Position numbers and translations under genes: made by a program
Origin: Verrucomicrobiota bacterium
GTDB taxonomy: Bacteria > Verrucomicrobiota > Verrucomicrobiia > Opitutales > Opitutaceae
NCBI GenBank assembly: GCA_016721945.1
Contig: JADKHC010000023.1
Coordinates: forward strand, 1 to 64,000
Length of the DNA: 64,000 bases
Reading direction: 5' to 3'
Notes under the pieces: model-generated
Database searches by the model: none
What the model was told of the DNA's origin: nothing
The model's input: only the letters and a program-made list of their open reading frames with translations
Part shown: positions 35,980-44,973 of the stretch, piece after piece
Layout of the letters: the number at the start of each line of letters is the position of its first letter
Numbering within the stretch: the first letter of the stretch is position 1

Positions 35980-38508
35980 ATGAAGAACTTCTTCCTGCTC
36001 AATCGCCCGCTGTTAGCACTCGCGCTCTGCTGCCTGGTGCTGGCACCGCTGGCTTTGCGAGCGACGGACGGTTTGCAGGACTTTGGCGGAGCCTCTCCAT
36101 TGCAATGGTCGGTACGCATGGCCGACTCCGAAGTCGCACGCTCAGGAGACAGTCTTTTCTACAAAGGTGAACGCGGTGCCAGGTGGGATTATACCAGTGG
36201 TTTATTCGCGCATGCGCTACTCCAGCTCGACGCACGTCTCTGCGAGGAACGCTATCAACCTTTCGCCGAAAAACTAATTGGTTCTTTCATCCAGCCCAAC
36301 GGCCAGATCCACCGCTATAATGTCGAAAACTATAACATTGATCACGTCGCACCCGGCAAAGCCGTACTCCGCCTCTACAGCCTGACCGGTGACGAGCGTT
36401 ACCGCAAAGCGGCCGCGCTCCTCCGCGCCCAACTCACCACCCACCCCCGAACCAAAGACGGTGGGTTCTGGCATAAAAAACGTTACCCGCATCAGATGTG
36501 GCTGGACGGCCTCTACATGGCTCAACCGTTCTACTCCGAATACGCCCTGCGCTTCAACGACCGCGCCGCCTTCGACGACATCGCTCACCAGATAGTCACT
36601 ATCGCCAAACACACCTACGACCCTAAATCCGGCCTCTTCTTCCACGGCTGGGACGAGTCGCGAAACCAAAGCTGGGCCAATAAAGAAACCGGCACATCGC
36701 CCAACTTCTGGGGCCGCGCCATCGGTTGGTACGCCATGGGCATCGTCGATGCGCTCGATTATTATCCGATCGATCATCCCCGCCGCACCGAACTCATTGC
36801 CATCTTCAACCAACTCGCCGCAGGCGTGTTGAAACACCAGGACCTCGATTCCGGCCTCTGGTATCAGGTCCTCGATCAAGGCGCGCGCAAGGGCAACTAC
36901 CTCGAAGCCACCTGCGCGAGCATGTTCATCTACAGCTTCGCTAAGGGCGTGAACATGGGCTACCTCTCCGAATCGTACACGCCCGCCATCCGCAAAGCTT
37001 ACGTCAACCTTCTCGCCAAACTTGTCACCACCGACAAAGACGGCCGCGTTCACCTCAACCAGTGTTGCGAGGTTGCCGGCCTCAGCGCCGACCGCAACGG
37101 TTCTTTCGAATATTACATCAGCGAAAAGATCGTGTCCGACGACCTCAAGGGCGTTGGACCCTTCATCCTCGCCGGCATCGAGCTGGAAAAACTCTTCAAG
37201 CTCGAACCTTCCGGTTGGGACAAAGTTCCCGCCATCCTCAGCCGCATCAAGCCCCCGCAATTCCCCGACCGCGATTTCGCCATCACCCAGTTTGGCGCGA
37301 CCAGCGACGGCACCTCCGACAGCACCGCCGCCATCGCTGCCGCCATCGCCGCCTGCCACCAAGCCGGAGGCGGCCGCGTCGTCGTGCCCGCAGGCGTGTT
37401 CGTGACCGGCCCGATCCACCTCAAGAGCAACGTCAATCTCCACATCGCTGCGGGCGCGACGCTTCGTTTCTCCACCGATCCCGCCAAATATTTGCCCGTC
37501 GTCCTCACCCGCTGGGAAGGCGTCGAGCTCATGAACTACTCGCCGTTCATCTACGCCTACGGACAGGAAAACATCGCCATCACCGGCCAAGGCACCCTCG
37601 ACGGCAACGCCACCACCGAAAACTGGCTTGCCTGGAATCTTAAACAATCAAAAACCGGCAAACCCAGCCTTCAGACCGCAGCCCGCGCCAAACTCTTCGC
37701 CATGAGCGAAGCCAATCTCAGCGTCGACGAGCGCATCTTCGGCGACGGCAGCTACCTCCGCCCCAATTTCATCCAACCTTATCGCTGCAAAAACATCCTC
37801 ATCGAGGGCGTCACTATTGTCCGCTCTCCCATGTGGGAACTCAACCCAGTCCTTTGCTCCAACGTCACTGTGCGCGGCGTAACCATCATAAGCCACGGCT
37901 CCAACAACGACGGCTGCGATCCTGAATCCTGCCGCGACGTACTCATCGAAGACACGATCTTCGACACCGGCGACGATTGCATCGCCATAAAATCCGGCCG
38001 CAACGCCGACGGCCGCCGCCTCCTCATGCCCTCCGAGAATCTCATCATCCGTAACTGCACCATGCGAGACGGCCACGGCGGCACGGTCATCGGCAGCGAG
38101 ATTTCCGGCGGTTGCCGCAACGTCTTCACGGAAAACTGCAAGATGGACAGCCCTGAACTAGACCATGCGCTACGCCTAAAAACCAACGCCGAGCGCGGCG
38201 CCTTCATCGAAGACATCTATTTCCGCAACGTGCAGGTCGGCCGTGTCGCCAAGTCCATCGTCATCGTTGACTTCAACTACGAAGAAGGCGCCCGAGGCGT
38301 GTACCTGCCCCAGGTGAAAAACATCGTGCTCGAAAATGTCACTGGCACCTCCGCGCCCCGCGTGCTCAACCTCCAGGGCTTTGAGAAATCCCTCATCAAG
38401 AATATCCGCCTCATTAACTGTACTTTTAGCGGCGTCGAAAGTGATGATATCATCAAACACGTCGAAAACCTCGAACGAATAAACGTGAAGAGTGAGCGGA
38501 AAATGTAA
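35980..38508 (+). CDS. GH105-GH28 fusion: unsaturated rhamnogalacturonyl hydrolase plus polygalacturonase
   Basis: An 842-residue secreted enzyme. A signal peptide (about 1-29) is followed by a GH105 alpha/alpha barrel (about 55-415) with YPHQMWLDGLYMAQPFYSEY, which holds the catalytic-type Asp, and FWGRAIGWYAMGIVDALDYY. A GH28 right-handed beta-helix follows (about 425-840): ITQFGATSDGTSDSTAAIAA, then NNDGCDPESCRDV, DTGDDCIAIKSGRN, GHGGTVIGSE and ALRLKTNAERG, which carry the three catalytic Asp and the His/Arg/Lys of the family. The GH28 half would cut pectic backbone and the GH105 half would remove unsaturated uronyl ends. The two activities in one chain are unusual. Confidence 0.9.
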   Translation: MKNFFLLNRPLLALALCCLVLAPLALRATDGLQDFGGASPLQWSVRMADSEVARSGDSLFYKGERGARWDYTSGLFAHALLQLDARLCEERYQPFAEKLIGSFIQPNGQIHRYNVENYNIDHVAPGKAVLRLYSLTGDERYRKAAALLRAQLTTHPRTKDGGFWHKKRYPHQMWLDGLYMAQPFYSEYALRFNDRAAFDDIAHQIVTIAKHTYDPKSGLFFHGWDESRNQSWANKETGTSPNFWGRAIGWYAMGIVDALDYYPIDHPRRTELIAIFNQLAAGVLKHQDLDSGLWYQVLDQGARKGNYLEATCASMFIYSFAKGVNMGYLSESYTPAIRKAYVNLLAKLVTTDKDGRVHLNQCCEVAGLSADRNGSFEYYISEKIVSDDLKGVGPFILAGIELEKLFKLEPSGWDKVPAILSRIKPPQFPDRDFAITQFGATSDGTSDSTAAIAAAIAACHQAGGGRVVVPAGVFVTGPIHLKSNVNLHIAAGATLRFSTDPAKYLPVVLTRWEGVELMNYSPFIYAYGQENIAITGQGTLDGNATTENWLAWNLKQSKTGKPSLQTAARAKLFAMSEANLSVDERIFGDGSYLRPNFIQPYRCKNILIEGVTIVRSPMWELNPVLCSNVTVRGVTIISHGSNNDGCDPESCRDVLIEDTIFDTGDDCIAIKSGRNADGRRLLMPSENLIIRNCTMRDGHGGTVIGSEISGGCRNVFTENCKMDSPELDHALRLKTNAERGAFIEDIYFRNVQVGRVAKSIVIVDFNYEEGARGVYLPQVKNIVLENVTGTSAPRVLNLQGFEKSLIKNIRLINCTFSGVESDDIIKHVENLERINVKSERKM

Positions 38509-38593
38509 GCATCGACCGCTCCCCCTGCCCCGTTTTCCCCTCCCGCCCGTCAAGCTTTCCGCTCCCACTGACCCCATCCCCGAACCACACACC

Positions 38594-40003
38594 ATGAGTA
38601 AACTGGATCAGATAAACGAAAAAATCGGCAAGTACCGCTGGACGATCTGCGGACTCGTCTTTGCCGCCACCACGATCAACTACCTTGACCGTAACGTCCT
38701 CGGCCTGCTGAAGCCGACGCTCTCCGCCGACGGCGTCTTCGGTGCCGACAAGGCCGATCAAGAGCTCATGTACTCCAACGTGGTGATCTGTTTCCAGATC
38801 GCCTACGCCGTGGGTATGATGATCGCGGGACGCGTCATCGACTGGATCGGCACCAAGCGCGGTTACGCCTACTCGCTGATTGGTTGGAGTCTTGCCGCCA
38901 TCGGCCATGCCTTTGGTCATCACACCTGGAGCTTCGGTTTCTGGCGTGCGGCACTCGGCCTCACCGAAGCGGGCAACTTCCCTGCCGCCAACAAGACAAT
39001 GGCCGAATGGTTCCCAAAAAAAGAACGCGCTTTCGCCACCGGGCTCTACAACTCGGGCGCCAACATCGGTGCCATCCTTGCCCCTTTGTCAGTTCCTTAC
39101 ATCGCCACAGCCTGGGGCTGGGAATGGGCGTTCATTCTCACAGGTGCGGTCGGACTGATCTGGATCGCATTCTGGTACAAGATGTATGACAGCCCCGCGG
39201 CCAAACTCGCCAACGGCCAACTATCAAAGGCCGAGTACGACTACATCCACAGCGATCACGACGAACAGTCTGCTGAGAAAGCCGACAAATCCACCGCGAA
39301 AGTCACTTGGGGCAAATTGCTCACCTTCCGTCAGACTTGGGCCTTTGTACTGGGTAAGTTTTTGTCCGACCCCGTCTGGTGGTTCTACATGTTCTGGCTG
39401 CCCGCCTTCCTCAACGGTGAAAACGCCCGCAAGGTCGAAGCGTTTCGCGCCGCGAACCCAAACTTCACCGGTCTCCCCGCCGAGGTCCCTGGCTTCATCA
39501 GCTGGATGTGGGCCGTCGCCGTCGTCTACACCATCGCTACAGCAGGCTCCATTTTCGGCGGTTGGCTGCCCAAGAAGTTTATCGCTGGCGGCATGGATGC
39601 TAACAAAGCCCGCAAGCTCGCGATGTTTATCTTTGCGCTATTCCCGTTGACCGTACTCCTCGCCTCCCGTCTCGGCGAAATCAACACCTGGCTCGCGGTC
39701 GGCACCATCGCCATCGCCTGCTCAGCGCACCAAGCTTGGTCGGCTAACATCTTCACCACCGTGTCGGACATGTTCCCCAAGAAAGCAGTCGCCTCAGTCA
39801 CCGGCATCGGAGGCATGGCAGGAGCCGTCGGCGGCATTCTCATCGCTCGCGCCGCCGGACTGCTGCTGAAACATTTCACGGCACTCGGCAAAGTCGAAGC
39901 CGGCTACGCGATTCTCTTCGTCGTGTGCGGTTCCGCCTACATCTTGGCTTGGGTCGTCATGCACCTGCTCGTACCGAAGTTTAAGAAGGTCGAGGGCCTC
40001 TGA
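38594..40003 (+). CDS. MFS transporter, anion:cation symporter type (hexuronate-like)
   Basis: A 469-residue inner-membrane permease with about 12 helices. The start ATG 38594 (MSKLDQINEKIGKYRWTICG) precedes a first helix containing ATTINYLDRNVLGL, the signature of the anion:cation symporter family that includes ExuT. Other motifs are GRVIDWIGTKRGYAYSL and ALGLTEAGNFPAANKTMAEW followed by FPKKERAFATGLYNSGANIG. It lies 85 bases after the GH105-GH28 gene and ends at a strong terminator, so it likely imports galacturonate or unsaturated uronate products. Substrate is inferred from context. Confidence 0.92.
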   Translation: MSKLDQINEKIGKYRWTICGLVFAATTINYLDRNVLGLLKPTLSADGVFGADKADQELMYSNVVICFQIAYAVGMMIAGRVIDWIGTKRGYAYSLIGWSLAAIGHAFGHHTWSFGFWRAALGLTEAGNFPAANKTMAEWFPKKERAFATGLYNSGANIGAILAPLSVPYIATAWGWEWAFILTGAVGLIWIAFWYKMYDSPAAKLANGQLSKAEYDYIHSDHDEQSAEKADKSTAKVTWGKLLTFRQTWAFVLGKFLSDPVWWFYMFWLPAFLNGENARKVEAFRAANPNFTGLPAEVPGFISWMWAVAVVYTIATAGSIFGGWLPKKFIAGGMDANKARKLAMFIFALFPLTVLLASRLGEINTWLAVGTIAIACSAHQAWSANIFTTVSDMFPKKAVASVTGIGGMAGAVGGILIARAAGLLLKHFTALGKVEAGYAILFVVCGSAYILAWVVMHLLVPKFKKVEGL

Positions 40004-40033
40004 TTTCCCGCGTCCCCTGACGCCTCGCATTCC

Positions 40034-40064
40034 AGCCCCACCGAATCTCGGTGGGGCTTTTTTG
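40034..40064 (+). terminator. Rho-independent terminator after the MFS gene
   Basis: The stem AGCCCCACCGA / TCGGTGGGGCT has a 3-base loop and is followed by TTTTTT, 30 bases after the stop codon. Confidence 0.9.
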
Positions 40065-40159
40065 CGCCAATTTTTATCGTCGCGGCCCCACGGCTTGACA
40101 CCTCTCAAACCGCTCCCTTAATCCAACCCTTTTAACAACTCCAAACCAGTCCCCTCGCC

Positions 40160-40717
40160 ATGCCCGCAGCTAACGATATCCGCAAAGGCCAAGTCATCAA
40201 ATTCAACGGTGAAGCCCATCTCGTGATGGAAACCCAACACCGCACGCCGGGCAATTTGCGCGCCTTCGTCCAGATCAAGATGCGCAACCTCAAGTACGGC
40301 AAAGCCCTCGACCAACGCTTCGCTTCCACCGACACCATCGAGGTGCTCCCGACCGAGAAGAAGACCCTCGAGTTCAGTTACGCCGACCGCGACGCTTTTG
40401 CCTTCATCGATCCAGAAACCTACGAACAGATCGAGCTCAGTGCCGTCCTCATCGGCGACGCCAAGAACTATCTCACCACCAACGGCAAGGTCGACGTCCT
40501 CTTCGTCGACGAAAAACCACTCACCATCGAGCTGCCCTCAACCGTGACGCTCAAGGTCACCGAAAGCTCCGACGGCATCAAAGGCGACACCGCCAGCAAC
40601 GTCCAAAAACCGGCAACCCTTGAAACCGGCCTGGTTATCCAAGTGCCGCTCTTCATCAAGGAAGGCGAAGTCATCCGCGTGAACACCACCGACGGTTCCT
40701 ACCTCGGCCGCGCCTAA
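40160..40717 (+). CDS. efp: Translation elongation factor P
   Basis: A 185-residue EF-P that relieves ribosome stalling at polyproline. The three OB-like domains are present: ANDIRKGQVIKFNGEAHLVM; then the loop QHRTPGNLRAFVQIKMRNLK, with Arg where E. coli has the modified Lys (..HVKPGKGQAF); and the C-terminal signature TNVQKPATLETGL-like (SNVQKPATLETGLVIQVPLF) with IRVNTTDGSYLGR. The tip residue suggests either an EarP-type arginine site or no modification. It is a housekeeping gene lying inside the pectin locus, with its own terminator. Confidence 0.95.
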   Translation: MPAANDIRKGQVIKFNGEAHLVMETQHRTPGNLRAFVQIKMRNLKYGKALDQRFASTDTIEVLPTEKKTLEFSYADRDAFAFIDPETYEQIELSAVLIGDAKNYLTTNGKVDVLFVDEKPLTIELPSTVTLKVTESSDGIKGDTASNVQKPATLETGLVIQVPLFIKEGEVIRVNTTDGSYLGRA

Positions 40718-40742
40718 CCGCCCGCGCTGTTTTTCATTTCAA

Positions 40743-40773
40743 AAAACGCGACCGTCACGGGTCGCGTTTTTTT
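40743..40773 (+). terminator. Rho-independent terminator after efp
   Basis: AAAACGCGACC pairs with GGTCGCGTTTT across a short loop, followed by further T residues, 26 bases after the efp stop. The A tract before it would also serve the opposite strand. Confidence 0.9.
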
Positions 40774-40854
40774 GTGTACCCACCACTGGCATCGCCACCA
40801 GCAAAGATGCGCTCGCCGGTTGAACTATCGGTCCTGGATTGATTAAATACCCCC

Positions 40855-42054
40855 ATGCGTACCCTGCTTCACCCCATGCTCGCATCGGTCAGTCTCTTCA
40901 TCGTCGCCAGCCTCAAACCCGTCCTAGCTGACACCGCCAAAACCGCCGTCCAAACCGCGTCCGGCAGCGCTCATTTCACCCACTGGCCCAAAGGCACCTC
41001 GCCACAGGAAGTCGGCAAACTCGTCGCAGAGAATTTCGTCGTGCGCAGTCACGGCAATTTAGAACGCCCGAAAAATCCTAAATACATCGTCTATTCCGAA
41101 GTCTGCACCTGGTACGGCTCGCTCACCTTCGCTCAACTCACCAATGACCGCGATCTTCTCGACCGCCTCGTCAAACGCTTCGACCCGCTCCTCACCTCCG
41201 CCGAGTCGCACCTCATCCCTGCCGCCATTCACGTTGACCTCTCCGTCTTCGGCGCCGTTCCACTCGAGCTCTATATCCAAAATCGGGATACACGCTACCT
41301 CGCCCTCGGCCAGTGGTGCGCCGACACCCAGTGGGCCTTGCCCAACCCGAATCTGATTCAAGGACGCGAAGACCAGATCGAGCCAAACGTCGACACCGCC
41401 TCGCTCCTGGCCCAAGGCCTCAGCCCGCAAACCCGCTACTGGATCGACGACATGTACATGATCAACGTCCTTCAGGCCCAGGCATATCGCGCGACGCAAA
41501 ACCCGGTCTACCTCGACCGCGCCGCCCGCGAAATGGTTTCCTACCTCGATAAACTCCAACAACCCAACGGCCTCTTTTTTCACGCCCCCGACGCTCCGTA
41601 CTTCTGGGGCCGCGGCAACGGCTGGTTCGCCGCCGGCTTCGTCGAACTCCTCCGCGTCCTGCCCAAAAACCATCCGCAATACGCCCGCATCATGAGCGGC
41701 TACCGAACCATGATGTCCTCGCTTCTCAAACTTCAAAGTGACGACGGCATGTGGCGCCAGCTTCTGAATCGCCCCGAATCCTGGCCCGAAACATCCTCTA
41801 CCGGCATGTTCACCTTCGCCTTTATTTCCGGCGTGAAAAACGGCTGGCTCGACGAAAAAACCTACGGCCCCGCCGCCCGCAAAGCCTGGCTTGCCCTCGG
41901 CACCTACCTCAATCCCGACGGCAATCTCCGCGAAGTCTGCGAAGGCACCGGCAAGAAAAACGACTACGAGCACTACATGCACCGCGCCCGCGTCGTCGGC
42001 GACCTCCACGGCCAGGCCCCGCTGCTCTGGTGCGCCTCCGCGTTTCTGCGCTAA
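40855..42054 (+). CDS. GH105/GH88-like unsaturated glucuronyl/rhamnogalacturonyl hydrolase
   Basis: A 399-residue secreted alpha/alpha-barrel hydrolase with an N-terminal signal peptide (MLASVSLFIVASLKPVLA region, cleaved after about residue 24). Family features are TRYWIDDMYMINVLQAQAYR (catalytic-type Asp), FFHAPDAPYFWGRGNGWFAA (the FWGRGxGW motif), and a late KNDYEHYMHRARVVGDLHGQ stretch. It removes 4,5-unsaturated uronic residues from oligosaccharides made by lyases. It has only limited resemblance to the GH105 half of the fusion at 35980, so it probably acts on a different oligomer. Same strand as the transporter, 850 bases downstream with efp between. Confidence 0.88.
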   Translation: MRTLLHPMLASVSLFIVASLKPVLADTAKTAVQTASGSAHFTHWPKGTSPQEVGKLVAENFVVRSHGNLERPKNPKYIVYSEVCTWYGSLTFAQLTNDRDLLDRLVKRFDPLLTSAESHLIPAAIHVDLSVFGAVPLELYIQNRDTRYLALGQWCADTQWALPNPNLIQGREDQIEPNVDTASLLAQGLSPQTRYWIDDMYMINVLQAQAYRATQNPVYLDRAAREMVSYLDKLQQPNGLFFHAPDAPYFWGRGNGWFAAGFVELLRVLPKNHPQYARIMSGYRTMMSSLLKLQSDDGMWRQLLNRPESWPETSSTGMFTFAFISGVKNGWLDEKTYGPAARKAWLALGTYLNPDGNLREVCEGTGKKNDYEHYMHRARVVGDLHGQAPLLWCASAFLR

Positions 42055-42096
42055 TCAATCGACTGCTCTAAATTCTCCGAGGCAGCACGTAACAAC

Positions 42097-43353
42097 CTAC
42101 ATCACCCGCGCCCAGAGGAGCTTCAGGTATCGGCTTTCGAGACAGTTCGAGTAAACTGGATGATCCGGGCCCGGGCCGGTGCGGTCGAAGAACTGCAGGC
42201 GTCGTTGCTGACGATGCGCAGCCTTGATCACGTGCTGCTCAAAATCCTCTAGACTCAATAAACCTGAGCAAGAACACGTCACAAAAATACCGCCCGGTTT
42301 CACCAGTGAAATCGCGAGTTGGTTTAGGTCCTCGTATTTGCGGCGCCCCTCGGCGTTGCCGGGATGCTCGCGAGTGAAAATCAACTTCGGTGGATCAAGG
42401 ACAACCACGTCCCACTTTTCCCCGTTGGTCTGCATCTGGCGCGCGTAGGCAAACGCATCGGTATGCACAAACTTCATACGCGCCTGATTGAGATTCGCGT
42501 TACGCTTGGCCTGCGCGAGCGCTGCCTCGTCGAGATCGACACAGGTCACATCCTCGGCGCCGCCCATAACCTTTGCATTGAGGGAAAATCCACCCGTGTA
42601 ACAACACAGGTCGAGCACGCGCGCACCCTTGGTGAACCGTGCGATGGCTTTCCGATTCTCGCGCTGATCGCAGAAAAAGCCGGTCTTGTGCCCTTCGGCA
42701 AAATCCACCTCGTAGCGCACGCCATGCTCGCGGATCTTCACCAGCGTTGGTGCGGCTGCGTTGGTTTCCTTAAAAGTCGACGGCTTGATGCCTTCGAGAC
42801 TGCCGAGGTCGTGATCGACCTGCACACGCGCGAACTTCGTACCGGCAAGTTCGTGCAGCAGCGGCAGCCATTTCGGCAACCGTTGCGCGATGCCGAGCGA
42901 ATACACTTCGCAAAGCAACGTGTCGCCATAGCGATCAATCGTGAGTCCGCTCAGACCGTCGCCATCGGAATTGATTAACCGGTACGCATCGGTAAATTCG
43001 TCGAGCTTGAAAAGCTCGCGGCGTAACGAGACTGCGCGGCGAATCGCTCCTTCGAAATAGCTTTCGTCCACCGGCTGCAACGAATGCGAAACCACCCGCA
43101 GAACCATTTTTGCGCGCGGATTATAAAGTCCGCCGCCGCAGAGATTGCCGCCCTTGTCGTAGACGTTGACGAAATCGCCCGGGCGCGCGTCCGGCGAAAC
43201 CTGGCCCATCATGCGCGGAAAAATCGCCGGCTGAAACGTGAAGAATTTCAGCTGCGCCCAAGGCCGCGGCCATTGCGAACGATCAATCGGCGTTGCCGGT
43301 TTCGTCGGTGCTGGATTTTCTTCGGGCTCAAATTCGGGCGTGTTCTCGGACAT
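42097..43353 (-). CDS. RlmI-like class I rRNA (cytosine-C5) methyltransferase
   Basis: A 418-residue SAM-dependent methyltransferase of the RlmI group, which makes m5C in 23S rRNA. An N-terminal PUA domain (about 25-110; GDFVNVYDKGGNLCGGGLYN) and central EEHGV-type domain (VKIREHGVRYEVDFAEGHKT, GFFCDQRENR) precede the Rossmann fold with GARVLDLCCYTGGFSLNA, CVDLDEAALAQAKRNANLNQ, VVLDPPKLIFTREHPGN and FVTCSCSGLLS (Cys nucleophile region). The start ATG 43351-43353 (MSENTPEFEPEEN) is preferred over the one five codons earlier. A terminator from deoA lies just upstream. Confidence 0.88.
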   Translation of the reverse strand: MSENTPEFEPEENPAPTKPATPIDRSQWPRPWAQLKFFTFQPAIFPRMMGQVSPDARPGDFVNVYDKGGNLCGGGLYNPRAKMVLRVVSHSLQPVDESYFEGAIRRAVSLRRELFKLDEFTDAYRLINSDGDGLSGLTIDRYGDTLLCEVYSLGIAQRLPKWLPLLHELAGTKFARVQVDHDLGSLEGIKPSTFKETNAAAPTLVKIREHGVRYEVDFAEGHKTGFFCDQRENRKAIARFTKGARVLDLCCYTGGFSLNAKVMGGAEDVTCVDLDEAALAQAKRNANLNQARMKFVHTDAFAYARQMQTNGEKWDVVVLDPPKLIFTREHPGNAEGRRKYEDLNQLAISLVKPGGIFVTCSCSGLLSLEDFEQHVIKAAHRQQRRLQFFDRTGPGPDHPVYSNCLESRYLKLLWARVM

Positions 43354-43392
43354 GTGCCACAGAGGCAAAACGTCAAAAGCCCGCAGGACGAA

Positions 43393-43424
43393 TAAAAAAA
43401 GCCGACCGGAGTCCGGTCGGCTTT
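43393..43424 (-). terminator. Rho-independent terminator after deoA
   Basis: On the minus strand AAGCCGACCGG / CCGGTCGGCTT forms a perfect stem followed by seven T. It lies 32 bases after the thymidine phosphorylase stop codon. Confidence 0.92.
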
Positions 43425-43455
43425 GAGAGATGAAGGACGGAATCGGCTTTGAACC

Positions 43456-44799
43456 TTACGCCACGCGCTCGACGACGAGCGGCGGAGGCGTCGGGCGCTT
43501 CGGCGCGAGACGGTAGGCGTTCTTGAAGTATTCCAGCGCCTGCTCGAGCTTTGCCTCGTCGTTGTAATGGATCATCATGAGCGGCTCGCCCTGTTTGACC
43601 TGGGTGCCGACTTTCTTGATTTCCGAAACACCGACTGCGTAGTCGATCTTGTCGTGAGCTTCTTCTTTGCCACCACCGAGGAGATGCACGCCACGCGCGA
43701 TCATCGCCGCATTGATGGTGTGTACATAACCACGCTTCGGAGCCGGCAGCTTGCGAATGTGTTTCGCCTGCGGGAATTTTTCCGGGTGATCGATATAGGT
43801 CGGATCGCCGCCCTGGGCTTTGACGAGTTCCTTGAATTTTTCGAGAGCCGAACCATCCGTTAGGTGCCGCTGCACGGTCTGCTTGGCCGAGAGAGTCGAA
43901 CCAGCGACACCCGCGAGGCGGACGATTTCCATGCCGAGCTTGAGGACGAGTTCCTTCATATCCTCAGGACCTTCGCCCTTGAGGAGTGCGATGGCTTCTT
44001 TGACTTCGAGGCCTGTGCCGACGGTGTCGCCGAGCGGTTGGTTCATGTCAGTCACGAGCGCGACACAACGACGCTTCATCGAACGTCCCACGCGGGTCAT
44101 CGAACGAGCGAGCTGCTTGGCCTGCTCAAGATCTTTGATGAAGGAGCCGTTGCCCCACTTCACATCGATCACGAGGCCTTCAGAACCTTCAGCGAGTTTC
44201 TTCGAGAGAACGCTGCCGGTGATGAGCGGGAGACTCGGAATCGTGCCGGTCTCTTTGCGGAGTTCATGGAACTTCGCATCAGCCGGAGCGAGATCGTCGG
44301 TCTGGGCAACGATGGCACCGCCAATGCGGGCGAGTTGTTGCGAAAAATGCTCGATGGTCTGGTGGCCCTTGAAGCCAGGAATCGCAGAAAGCTTATCGAG
44401 AGTGTTGATGACGTAGTCGTGTTCGACGCCGCACATCATGGGCACCACAACGCCGCTGGCCATCGCGAGCGGCACAAGGACAAGCGAGGTTTTGTCGCCA
44501 ACGCCACCTGTGGAGTACTTGTCGATCTTGGGCTTCGCGATGTGCGAAAGATCGATCACTTCGCCGGAAAGCATCATTTCTTCGGTCAGATCGGCCGTCT
44601 CTTGGGCCGACATTCCTTGGAAATAGATCGCCATGGCCAATGCCGCCAACTGATGTTGCGGCATTTCCCCATCTAAAGTGCTATCAATAATATAGCGAAT
44701 TTCTTCTTGCGTAAATTCGCCGCCGTCGCGCTTCTTTTCGATCAGAAACTCGAACGTTGGCTTAATGAACCTACGAGGAGGAAGGGTGCGTTTGGTCAT
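43456..44799 (-). CDS. deoA: Thymidine / pyrimidine-nucleoside phosphorylase
   Basis: A cytoplasmic salvage enzyme that splits thymidine or uridine with phosphate into base and (deoxy)ribose 1-phosphate. 447 residues from ATG 44797-44799 (MTKRTLPPRRFIKPTFEFLI). Family motifs: GEMPQHQLAALAMAIYFQGM, the phosphate-binding KYSTGGVGDKTSLVLVPLAM, LDKLSAIPGFKG, LPLITGSVLSKKLAEGSEGL and VTDMNQPLGDTVGTGLEVKE. The C-terminal alpha/beta domain is typical. The deoA versus pdp choice cannot be made by eye. The gene diverges from argS and ends in its own terminator. Confidence 0.93.
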   Translation of the reverse strand: MTKRTLPPRRFIKPTFEFLIEKKRDGGEFTQEEIRYIIDSTLDGEMPQHQLAALAMAIYFQGMSAQETADLTEEMMLSGEVIDLSHIAKPKIDKYSTGGVGDKTSLVLVPLAMASGVVVPMMCGVEHDYVINTLDKLSAIPGFKGHQTIEHFSQQLARIGGAIVAQTDDLAPADAKFHELRKETGTIPSLPLITGSVLSKKLAEGSEGLVIDVKWGNGSFIKDLEQAKQLARSMTRVGRSMKRRCVALVTDMNQPLGDTVGTGLEVKEAIALLKGEGPEDMKELVLKLGMEIVRLAGVAGSTLSAKQTVQRHLTDGSALEKFKELVKAQGGDPTYIDHPEKFPQAKHIRKLPAPKRGYVHTINAAMIARGVHLLGGGKEEAHDKIDYAVGVSEIKKVGTQVKQGEPLMMIHYNDEAKLEQALEYFKNAYRLAPKRPTPPPLVVERVA

Positions 44800-44973
44800 G
44801 TGGGATTGTACGATATAGAACGGCAGCCTTGCGGGCCGCAAAGTTTACGATCCAAGCATATGAGCGTGATTTGTCGAGCCAATTTTGCCTACCTGCCGAG
44901 GGCGAGGTTGTGTCTGCCAATGAGTTAAAATCGGTTCTTGCAGGCCAACCGGCCGCGCGGGTTGAGTGTCGGG

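Noticed and set aside
36274..37647. 457-residue minus-strand open frame
   Set aside because: Antisense to the GH105-GH28 gene; its Gly/Val/Ala-rich composition is typical of a shadow.
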